From Kordia sp. (GTDB taxonomy: Bacteria > Bacteroidota > Bacteroidia > Flavobacteriales > Flavobacteriaceae), in assembly GCF_022447245.1 (NCBI RefSeq), contig NZ_JAKVBC010000008.1, positions 62,001 to 126,000 on the forward strand: 64,000 bases of DNA, in the 5' to 3' direction. Both the position numbers and the translations under genes were made by a program. Shown in pieces: positions 1 through 7,456 of this stretch (position 1 is its first letter; the number at the start of each line of letters is the position of its first letter). The notes beneath the pieces are model-generated. The model made no database searches. It saw only the letters and a program-made list of their open reading frames with translations, and was not told the DNA's origin.

Positions 1-2
1 TT

Positions 3-497
3 GCTAGAACGGCAAATACAGCAACGAGCGCAACAAATAAATTTGTTAATGACTTTATTTTCTATTACGAAAAAGGATTAAGAGCGAATAAAATTGGAAT
101 TCCAGCAGGAAACTTTTCTTCAACATCTTTGCCAGATAGAGTAGAAGCATTTTACAACAAAGAAGTATCTAGAGAATTAGCTCTAGAAGGATTACAAGCA
201 GTACAAAATATTTTTAATGGAACTCACTTTGGTGGTTCTTCAAATGGAGAAAGCTTTAGAACATATTTAATCTCGTTAGATAGATCAGATCTAGCTACAC
301 AAATTATCAATCAGTTCAATACTGCTAGAGGAAAAATTCAAGAATTAAACACAAATTTTGTGACACAAATAAACACTGATAATACTAAAATGACAGAAGC
401 GTATGATGCGCTACAAGCCGCTGTTGTTTTGTTAAAAGTTGATATGCTACAAGCATTCAATATCAACGTTGATTTTGTAGACGCAGATGGAGACTAA
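3..497 (+). CDS. Imelysin-family protein, C-terminal part (5' end outside window)
   Basis: The reading frame is open from base 3, so only the last ~164 residues are here. The end reads NTDNTKMTEAYDALQ, then LLKVDMLQA and a terminal DFVDADGD, an ending I recognise from Bacteroidetes imelysin-like (IrpA/EfeO-type) lipoproteins. That family is periplasmic or outer-membrane associated and linked to iron. A helical region with the phrase GGSSNGESFRTYL precedes it. The TTG at 129 is not a real start because coding clearly continues upstream. The HTTM and TonB-receptor genes that follow are common partners of imelysin genes, which supports the call. The family GxHxxE metal motif would lie upstream of the window and cannot be checked. 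Confidence 0.72.
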   Translation, partial: ARTANTATSATNKFVNDFIFYYEKGLRANKIGIPAGNFSSTSLPDRVEAFYNKEVSRELALEGLQAVQNIFNGTHFGGSSNGESFRTYLISLDRSDLATQIINQFNTARGKIQELNTNFVTQINTDNTKMTEAYDALQAAVVLLKVDMLQAFNINVDFVDADGD

Positions 498-520
498 ATA
501 GCCAGATTATTCCTAAAGCT

Positions 521-550
521 AAGGTTGTCGAATGAAGACAACCTTTTTTT
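521..550 (+). terminator. Rho-independent terminator after the imelysin gene
   Basis: A 9-bp perfect stem (AAGGTTGTC/GACAACCTT) with a 7-base loop runs into seven T's. It lies 24 bases after the stop and about 100 bases before the HTTM gene, so the downstream pair probably has its own promoter or receives only read-through. Confidence 0.8.
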
Positions 551-652
551 GTATAAATGGTAAATGCTTCTGTTCTGTCCATGAAGTAAATAGAAGAAAT
601 AATTAAAAGCATTTCGATATAAATTTCGGAATATTCAAATCTCGATTATCGA

Positions 653-2023
653 GTGAGTCGTTTTCAAACATATTTGCAACAGCAAACTAATGCAGCGCCA
701 TTAGCTGTATTTCGTATTGGTTTTGGGTTGATGATGTGTTATGGAATGATTCGTTTTTGGGCAAATGGTTGGATAGAAAGTCTATATCTAGAACCAAAAT
801 TCCATTTTTCATACTATGGTTTCGAATGGGTAAAACCAGTAGGAAACTATACTTACCTCATCTTTATTATCTGTGGTTTGTCTGCATTTTTTGTTGCGCT
901 AGGACTCAAATATCGATTGGCAATTATCACATTCTTTTTGAGTTTTACCTATATCGAATTGATGGATAAAACCACATATCTCAATCATTACTATTTTATT
1001 AGTATCTTGAGTTTTTTGATGATTTTCCTCCCTGCGAATGCCACTTTCTCAGTAGATAATTTATGGAGAAAAAGACGTTATGAAGCAATTCCAAAATGGA
1101 CGATTAACGCAATACAACTATTATTAGGAATTGTGTATTTCTATGCAGGTTTGGCAAAACTTAATTCTGATTGGTTATTTAAAGCACAACCGCTAAAGAT
1201 TTGGCTTCCGTCAAAATTTGACTTACCAATCATAGGAGAAACACTGATGCAGCAGGATTGGTTTCATTACGCTATGAGTTGGTCAGGAATGTTGTATGAT
1301 TTATGTATTCCATTCTTATTACTCTACAAAAGAACGCGCATGTTTGCCTTTGCATTAGTCGTTTTTTTCCATGTATTTACGCGTGTATTATTTCCTATCG
1401 GAATGTTTCCTTTTGTAATGATTGTTGGAACACTTATTTTCTTTGATGCTGGTTTTCATCAAAAAATCATAGCATTTATAAAAAAAGCGATCAATCGTGT
1501 CATAAAAATCAAAACAGAAACCATACAAACGATCTCAAATTACAATTTCTCCAATAAAACCGTGGTCATTCCTATTGTAGTTACGTTCTTTGCAATCCAA
1601 ATATTATTTCCGTTTCGATATCTGTTATATCCAGGCGAATTATTTTGGACAGAAGAAGGCTATCGTTTTTCATGGCGTGTCATGTTGATGGAAAAGGCAG
1701 GAATTTCAACCTTTAAAATTGTTGATGCAGAAACTGAAAACTTTTTTTATGTAAAGAATCGAGACTTTTTAACGGAGTTTCAAGAGAAACAGATGAGTTT
1801 TCAACCTGATTTTATTTTAGAATATGCACACTATTTAGGCGATCACTTTACGAGTCAAGGACATAAAAATGTACAAGTATTTGTAGAAAGTTATGTAGCA
1901 CTCAATGGACGTTTAAGTAAACCCTATATAGATACAACTGTTGACTTATATCAGCAAAAAGAATCATTCAAACACAAACATTGGATTTTACCATTTAAAG
2001 ATGATGACATTAAAGGATTTTAG
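653..2023 (+). CDS. HTTM-domain membrane protein (vitamin K-dependent gamma-carboxylase-like)
   Basis: This 456-residue polytopic membrane protein begins SRFQTYLQQQT then APLAVFRIGFG, the usual opening of bacterial HTTM proteins related to the membrane part of vitamin K-dependent gamma-carboxylase. Hydrophobic segments lie at roughly residues 20-35, 60-80, 85-125, 150-165, 205-225, 230-275 and 300-325. The C-terminal ~130 residues are soluble. The start is GTG; an in-frame stop lies 33 bases upstream and no ATG intervenes, so GTG is the best choice. The last 23 bases overlap the TonB-receptor gene, implying translational coupling. Bacteroidetes often join HTTM, imelysin and TonB-receptor genes. 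Carboxylation by this protein is unproven. Confidence 0.85.
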   Translation: MSRFQTYLQQQTNAAPLAVFRIGFGLMMCYGMIRFWANGWIESLYLEPKFHFSYYGFEWVKPVGNYTYLIFIICGLSAFFVALGLKYRLAIITFFLSFTYIELMDKTTYLNHYYFISILSFLMIFLPANATFSVDNLWRKRRYEAIPKWTINAIQLLLGIVYFYAGLAKLNSDWLFKAQPLKIWLPSKFDLPIIGETLMQQDWFHYAMSWSGMLYDLCIPFLLLYKRTRMFAFALVVFFHVFTRVLFPIGMFPFVMIVGTLIFFDAGFHQKIIAFIKKAINRVIKIKTETIQTISNYNFSNKTVVIPIVVTFFAIQILFPFRYLLYPGELFWTEEGYRFSWRVMLMEKAGISTFKIVDAETENFFYVKNRDFLTEFQEKQMSFQPDFILEYAHYLGDHFTSQGHKNVQVFVESYVALNGRLSKPYIDTTVDLYQQKESFKHKHWILPFKDDDIKGF

Positions 2024-4430
2024 TACACTTATGATCATTTGTTTGTTCAGCATTTCCCTAGCTGCACAACAAAAAATTTCTGGAACTGTAACTGCAACTG
2101 ATACCCAAAAACCGATTGCGAATGTTGATATTTACGATCAATCTTCGGGGAAGTTAGCCACGACAAATGCAGCAGGTTATTATGAATTTACAACAGAGGA
2201 AAAGAAATTAACCCTTATCTTTTTTTCGTACGAATATAATGTTGTTGAAAAGTCGATTACTACAGATAAAAATGTAGTTTTTGATGTTTTATTACAACCT
2301 CTAGGAGAACAATTGTCAGAGGTTGAATTGAATGTTAGAAAAACAAAAATTTTCGCGTTAAAGCGACTAAAAGATGTAGAAGAAACGGCAATTTATGCAG
2401 GAAAGAAAACAGAAGTAGTTTTGGTTGAACAATCAATGGCAAATTTGGCTTCCAACAATGCACGCCAAATCTACAGTCAAGTTGTAGGCTTGAATATTTA
2501 CCAAAATGACGATGCAGGATTGCAATTAAATATTGGAGGTCGCGGTTTGGACCCAAACAGAACAGCAAACTTTAATACACGTCAAAATGGCTATGACATT
2601 AGCGCGGATGTATTAGGATATCCAGAAAGTTACTATTCGCCTGCATCAGAAGGTTTACAGGAAATTCAAATTATTCGTGGAGCAGCTTCGTTGCAGTACG
2701 GAACACAATTTGGAGGTTTGGTTAATTTTGTCATGAAAAAACCAAATCAAGCAAAACCATTTGAATTTATCACAAGAAATACATTAGGAAGCAATAACTT
2801 ATACACCAACTTTACCAGTGTAAGTGGAACAACTGGGAAATTTAGTTACTATTCGTTTTTTAACTATAAAAAAGGAGATGGATTTCGTCCAAATTCTGAA
2901 TTCGAATCTAAAAATGCCTACGCACATGTTGGCTATCAATTCAATGAACGTACAAAGTTTGAAGCAGAAGTTACCTATTTACGTTACTTAGCAAAGCAAG
3001 CTGGTGGATTAACAGATGCGATGTTTAATGAAAATCCTTTTCAGAGTAACAGAGAGCGTAACTGGTTTCAAATTGATTGGTTGTTATATAACTTAAAATT
3101 TGCACATAAATTCTCAAAAGACACGAATTTTACCTTTAACTTTTTTGGATTAAATGCAGAGCGTAATGCATTAGGTTTTAGAACAAATCGTGTGAATCAA
3201 GTAGATCCAGGTGGCGAACGTGACTTGATAAAAGGTGACTTTAATAACTTCGGATTTGAAGCACGTTTGTTGAGTAAGTACGAAATCTTTGGGAAGAAAT
3301 CGACCTTTTTAATTGGTTCTAAATTTTACAAAGCTGATAACACTAGTGCACAAGGTCCGGGAAGCTCAGGAAGCGATCCGAATTTTGAATTCCAAACAGC
3401 AGATTTTCCAAACTATCAAAATCAATCTGCTTATGATTATCCAAACTTGAATATGGCAATTTTTGGAGAGAATATTTTTTATCTAAATGATAAATTATCA
3501 ATCACACCAGGTTTCCGATTTGAACATATCAAAACTGAGAGTGACGGATTCTTTAAGCGAATCAACTTAGATGGTGCTGGAAATGTTATTTTAAATGAAA
3601 CGGTTGACAATAGCGAAACCCGTGAACGTTCATTTGTATTATTTGGACTAGGGGCAAGTTACAAACCGACAGATGCGGTGGAAATCTATGGAAATATATC
3701 ACAAAACTATCGATCGGTGACGTTTACTGATATCAGTATCATCAATCCTGCGTTTGCCATTAGTCCAACCATTGACGACGAAAAAGGAATGACGATCGAT
3801 TTTGGAGTTCGTGGAAACTACAAAAACTTCCTTTCCTACGATGTTGGTGCTTTTGGATTATTCTATAATGACCGAATTGGTTTTGTACAACGTGCTTTTA
3901 CTGATGGAAGTGTAAAAAGTGAGCGCGGAAATATTGGTGATGCTGTCATGTACGGTTTTGAATCCTTATTAGATTTCAACCTGAATGAGCTTTTAATCAA
4001 AAACAATGATTTCAGTTTCAACTATTTCATCAATGCGGCTATTACAAATTCAGAATACACAAAATCAGATGAAAATGGTGTAGAAGGGAAGAAAGTTGAA
4101 TTTGTGCCAAACGTAAACTTAAAAACAGGAGTTCGTTTTGGATATAAAAACTTCTTATCAAACATTCAGTACACGTATTTATCACAACAATTCACAGATG
4201 CTTCTAATGCGGTAGAAAGCAACTTAAGTGGTGTTATTGGTGAAATTCCTGCGTATGATATTTTAGATATATCGCTATCATATACGTATAAAAACTTCAA
4301 ACTAGAAGCTGGAGTAAACAATGTATTGGACAACGAATATTTTACACGACGAGCGACAGGATATCCTGGTCCTGGAATTATTCCATCAAACAATAGAAAT
4401 TTTTATACGACATTACAGATAAAATTTTAG
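2001..4430 (+). CDS. TonB-dependent outer-membrane receptor, probably iron-siderophore (FecA-like)
   Basis: The product is 809 residues. A signal peptide (LMIICLFSISLAAQ) is followed by a carboxypeptidase-regulatory-like beta-sandwich (ISGTVTATDTQKPIANV), a plug domain (about residues 110-240, with QIIRGAASLQYGTQFGG) and a 22-strand-type barrel ending in the aromatic YTTLQIKF. The in-frame ATG at 1941 lies well inside the HTTM gene and would put about 20 polar residues before the signal peptide, so ATG 2001 (or 2004) is preferred. It overlaps the HTTM gene by 23 bases. The imelysin and HTTM neighbours suggest iron or metal-chelate import, but the substrate cannot be read from the sequence. 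Confidence 0.88.
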   Translation: MMTLKDFSTLMIICLFSISLAAQQKISGTVTATDTQKPIANVDIYDQSSGKLATTNAAGYYEFTTEEKKLTLIFFSYEYNVVEKSITTDKNVVFDVLLQPLGEQLSEVELNVRKTKIFALKRLKDVEETAIYAGKKTEVVLVEQSMANLASNNARQIYSQVVGLNIYQNDDAGLQLNIGGRGLDPNRTANFNTRQNGYDISADVLGYPESYYSPASEGLQEIQIIRGAASLQYGTQFGGLVNFVMKKPNQAKPFEFITRNTLGSNNLYTNFTSVSGTTGKFSYYSFFNYKKGDGFRPNSEFESKNAYAHVGYQFNERTKFEAEVTYLRYLAKQAGGLTDAMFNENPFQSNRERNWFQIDWLLYNLKFAHKFSKDTNFTFNFFGLNAERNALGFRTNRVNQVDPGGERDLIKGDFNNFGFEARLLSKYEIFGKKSTFLIGSKFYKADNTSAQGPGSSGSDPNFEFQTADFPNYQNQSAYDYPNLNMAIFGENIFYLNDKLSITPGFRFEHIKTESDGFFKRINLDGAGNVILNETVDNSETRERSFVLFGLGASYKPTDAVEIYGNISQNYRSVTFTDISIINPAFAISPTIDDEKGMTIDFGVRGNYKNFLSYDVGAFGLFYNDRIGFVQRAFTDGSVKSERGNIGDAVMYGFESLLDFNLNELLIKNNDFSFNYFINAAITNSEYTKSDENGVEGKKVEFVPNVNLKTGVRFGYKNFLSNIQYTYLSQQFTDASNAVESNLSGVIGEIPAYDILDISLSYTYKNFKLEAGVNNVLDNEYFTRRATGYPGPGIIPSNNRNFYTTLQIKF

Positions 4431-4637
4431 TTTTCATCTAAATGCGGATTGCCGTAATTGATTAATATTTAGTGTTTTTTTTTTGATAAGAACATTAAAT
4501 ATTTATTATAGGAAAATTAGAATCGAACAAACTAGCTTTAAACAAAGAATTAATTATTAATCTTTAATCAAATAATATTGAAATAGATATGCTGAATTGT
4601 TCTTTAGGAAAGAAGACTCAATGTGGATGTCATTAAA

Positions 4638-4680
4638 CAAGAAAAGCGAGCCTACAAACGGTTCGCTTTTGTTTCTTGTT
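4638..4680. terminator. Convergent bidirectional terminator
   Basis: AAGCGAGCC pairs with GGTTCGCTT around a 7-base loop with one G-U pair, flanked by A-rich and T-rich arms (AACAAGAAA / TTTGTTTCTTGTT). It sits between the ends of the TonB-receptor gene and the convergent anti-sigma-type gene and can serve both. Confidence 0.7.
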
Positions 4681-4691
4681 AAAGAAGGTTT

Positions 4692-5510
4692 TTACTCAAG
4701 CTTTTTAAGCAACCCTCTCGCTTTTTCATATTTATAATTTTCAGAATCTTTTACCAATTCACGTAAAATCCCTATGGCTTTATCTTTATTTTTCATTTTA
4801 AGATAGATCATAGCTGTATACCAATTTCCTTTTGAACGCTCGTAAGGATCTTCAACATTAGCCAATTTTTGAAAAGTAGTGATGGCGTTATCATTTTCAT
4901 CCAATAGATCATAAGCTGCTCCTAAGTATTCTAGGCTATGTATATAAAATTCATGCGATGGTGTAACTTGTTGAAAAAATGTAATGGCTTCTTTATAGTT
5001 TTCTTGTTTAAAAGCAGTTTCTCCGTGAGAAAAATTATTTTGATCTTGTCCCTTTTCCACAAAAGATGGCAACTCTGACCAGTTGATATACTGTTCATAA
5101 TACGAACGATACGAAGAATTCATTTGCGTAAAATAAATTCCAAAAAATACAATAATGACAGCAGCTAAAGCGATATAACGATAGTATTTGCGCAAAGGGC
5201 TGACTTTTGTTTGTTCTTCTAAATATGCGTTTTCTGCATTACGAATACAGGCTGACAAACCCTGGTATTCCTGACTTCTAAGTTTAGATGTAAGTTCATT
5301 CATACGTTCTTTATATTCAGATCGCTGAACCGCATGCCATTCTTCTTTGCCAAGAATATCAAATAGTTGTTGTTGCAAACGTACTTCTTCCTGAAGTTCG
5401 GGTTCGTTTTGTAAACGCTTTTCAAAAGCTTCCTTTTCAGAAGTTGATAGTGTATCTTTCAAATAACCATCAATTTGTGCTAATAACTGCTCAGTAAGTT
5501 TTATTGCCAT
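4692..5510 (-). CDS. TPR-containing membrane protein, probable anti-sigma factor of the adjacent ECF sigma
   Basis: The 272-residue protein has a cytoplasmic N-terminal domain with the Bacteroidetes anti-sigma-like pattern (IDGYLKDTLS, then FEKRLQNEPELQEEV), one membrane segment at about residues 112-128 (YIALAAVIIVFFGIYF), and an extracytoplasmic C-terminal part with TPR-like repeats (about 160-272, e.g. GETAFKQENYKEAITFFQQV and GAAYDLLDENDNAITTFQKL). It overlaps the sigma-factor gene by 10 bases, so the two are co-translated. I infer that it holds the sigma factor at the membrane and senses an envelope signal through its TPR domain. No HCC zinc anti-sigma motif is present. Confidence 0.7.
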   Translation of the reverse strand: MAIKLTEQLLAQIDGYLKDTLSTSEKEAFEKRLQNEPELQEEVRLQQQLFDILGKEEWHAVQRSEYKERMNELTSKLRSQEYQGLSACIRNAENAYLEEQTKVSPLRKYYRYIALAAVIIVFFGIYFTQMNSSYRSYYEQYINWSELPSFVEKGQDQNNFSHGETAFKQENYKEAITFFQQVTPSHEFYIHSLEYLGAAYDLLDENDNAITTFQKLANVEDPYERSKGNWYTAMIYLKMKNKDKAIGILRELVKDSENYKYEKARGLLKKLE

Positions 5511-6055
5511 TTCTTTAGTTTTTGAAACAGTTTATCTTCCTTTATTAGTTTTATGAGTTTAGTTCTACATTTAAAAACACGTTGGCGTATCGTATTGATA
5601 GATGCATAAGCGTATTCTGTTAGAAGTTCCTCATAGCTTAATCCATTAAAATAACTACCTAGAATTTCTTTGCAATTTTCAGAGAGCAAATCAAACTTTT
5701 CAATATAAAAGTCAAACAATTCTTGTTCAACCACAAAAGTGCTCAATGCTGACTCTTTATCTTCTAGTGTCAAAGTGTCGGATTTTATTACCTTATTTTT
5801 TAACGTTTTTTTCCAAATATTTTTACAAACCACAAATAAATAGGCTTCAAAGGACTTTATTTCGCTTCTTTTTTCCTTTTGTGATACGATTATATACATG
5901 AGTCCATCGTGAAAAACATCAGAAGCATCTTGGGAATCTCCTCTATTTTTAAGTACAAATGATTTAATTTTCGGAAATAATTTGACGTAAATTTCTTTCG
6001 TAATTTTCTCATTTCCAGTAATAAGGGCGTTAATATATCTTTCACTATCTTTCAT
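5501..6055 (-). CDS. ECF-type RNA polymerase sigma factor
   Basis: The 184-residue protein has a region 2 (IKSFVLKNRGDSQDASDVFHD, about 30-50, then FEAYLFVVCKNIWKK) and a region 4 helix-turn-helix (LSYEELLTEYAYASINTIRQ then VFKCRTKLIKLIKE, about 138-172). Length and layout match Bacteroidetes ECF sigma factors of the sigma-70 family. Its stop overlaps the start of the membrane TPR gene, its likely anti-sigma partner. It is divergent from the subtilase/CHAT operon across only 79 bases, so that operon is the obvious candidate regulon. Confidence 0.85.
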   Translation of the reverse strand: MKDSERYINALITGNEKITKEIYVKLFPKIKSFVLKNRGDSQDASDVFHDGLMYIIVSQKEKRSEIKSFEAYLFVVCKNIWKKTLKNKVIKSDTLTLEDKESALSTFVVEQELFDFYIEKFDLLSENCKEILGSYFNGLSYEELLTEYAYASINTIRQRVFKCRTKLIKLIKEDKLFQKLKKWQ

Positions 6056-6134
6056 GAATATAACTAAGGTTAAAAATATTGGGTAATGTTTTTCGTGTTT
6101 CTACCCCTATATGTAAACGCAAAAATTAAATATT
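6056..6134. promoter_or_regulatory. Shared divergent promoter region, sigma/anti-sigma versus subtilase/CHAT
   Basis: All transcription signals for both divergent operons must lie in or near these 79 bases. I see no good TTTG/TAnnTTTG pair (the Bacteroidetes housekeeping consensus) for the rightward operon. That would fit control by the alternative sigma factor encoded here, but is weak evidence alone. Confidence 0.4.
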
Positions 6135-7430
6135 ATGAGAAATATACAAAAACTTATTGCATTTGTATTTGCAATAACAATTTGTTCATGTACTTCAGAT
6201 GATATTCTGAGAAACGAAATTATTGAACAAGTATCAGGTAAAGTTACAGGAGCCATAAACGTAACAAGTAAATCCAGTTTTTTTCCAATGTATTCAGATA
6301 CTGAATTAGTAGTGCAATTTAAGGAAGGCACAACAGATTCTGAAAAAGATAATATAAGAACAATTAATGGTGTACAAAACTATGAAGTATGCCATTGTAC
6401 AAATAAAGACATTGAGCTTTGGTTTTTTGGAGGTGCCATAAATATTGAACCTAAAAGAAGATCTATTAAAGATCAAGTAGATGAAGAAAGTGATACAGGA
6501 GTTAAAGCAGTTGATTACGAATTTATTTTTGGAGTAGATATTTCGAATCCATTTATAGGAACTGCTATGGATACTGGATATATCTCCTATATAAAAGAAG
6601 AAAACACAGGTATTACAATAGCTGTAGTTGATTCGGGAATTGCTACAGGATTAACGGTATTTAATACAGGTACAATGGCAAATAAATTTTTATATAATGC
6701 AGATGGTGCCGCTGTAGAAGATGAAAAATCTGGTTGGGATTTTGTTCATGAAGACCCAAATACTTTTGATGATAATGAAGGAAAACATGGAAGTATTATT
6801 TCGAATATGATAACTGATGCATTGACTACAAATATGATCGATCATCAAATATTACCCATAAAAGTTTCGAATGCTTTTGGACAAGCTAGTTATTTTGACT
6901 TCTTATGCGGAACATTGTATGCTGCTGAAAGAGCAGATATAGTAAGCATCAGTATGGGATGGTATTATGATGGTGATGCAGAGTCTTTAGAATCTATTTT
7001 TTCAAACATAGTTGCTGCTAATCCAAATGTAATTTTTGTTACTTCTGCAGGAAATTTGAGTAGCGATAATGATACGTTAAGACACTTTCCCTCATCGTAT
7101 GAACAAGTAAATATTATAGCTGTTGCAGCAGCGAATGAAGTATTATCAAATATTTCAGATTTTTCTAATTATGGAGTGTATGGTGTTGATTTTTTTGCGC
7201 AAGGAGAGGGAATTCCTTTTTACGAGGTTTTTGTAGAAGGAACTTCATTTGCTACACCTAATGTGACTGTAGAAGTTGCTAACATATTTGATGAATTAGG
7301 AATATTAACTCCAGAAGTATTGATGGATGAATTATTGAATAGAGGAACGGAAGTGTCTGACTTATTTATTACTATAGGTGGAGAAGAAAGAAATACTAAG
7401 TACAATAAATTGATTATTCCATTTGATTAA
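6135..7430 (+). CDS. Subtilisin-like (S8) serine protease, surface-type lipoprotein
   Basis: The 431-residue protein has a lipoprotein signal (AFVFAITICSC) followed by TSDD, which resembles the S-D-D type export signal that sends flavobacterial lipoproteins to the cell surface. The catalytic triad is complete: Asp166 in AVVDSG, His218 in GKHGS, and Ser371 in GTSFATP. Residues ~45-150 may act as an inhibitory or targeting segment (VVQFKEGTTDSEKDNIR resembles an I9-like propeptide). Its stop is 26 bases before the CHAT gene, so the two form an operon. The substrate is unknown; the CHAT protein or envelope proteins are possibilities by context only. Confidence 0.88.
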   Translation: MRNIQKLIAFVFAITICSCTSDDILRNEIIEQVSGKVTGAINVTSKSSFFPMYSDTELVVQFKEGTTDSEKDNIRTINGVQNYEVCHCTNKDIELWFFGGAINIEPKRRSIKDQVDEESDTGVKAVDYEFIFGVDISNPFIGTAMDTGYISYIKEENTGITIAVVDSGIATGLTVFNTGTMANKFLYNADGAAVEDEKSGWDFVHEDPNTFDDNEGKHGSIISNMITDALTTNMIDHQILPIKVSNAFGQASYFDFLCGTLYAAERADIVSISMGWYYDGDAESLESIFSNIVAANPNVIFVTSAGNLSSDNDTLRHFPSSYEQVNIIAVAAANEVLSNISDFSNYGVYGVDFFAQGEGIPFYEVFVEGTSFATPNVTVEVANIFDELGILTPEVLMDELLNRGTEVSDLFITIGGEERNTKYNKLIIPFD

Positions 7431-7456
7431 TAATTTATGCTTATTTTAGGGAAAAA

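Noticed and set aside
1941-2000. Upstream start for the TonB-dependent receptor
   Set aside because: It would add 20 polar residues before an otherwise normal signal peptide and lies deeper in the HTTM gene; the Met at 2001 is better.
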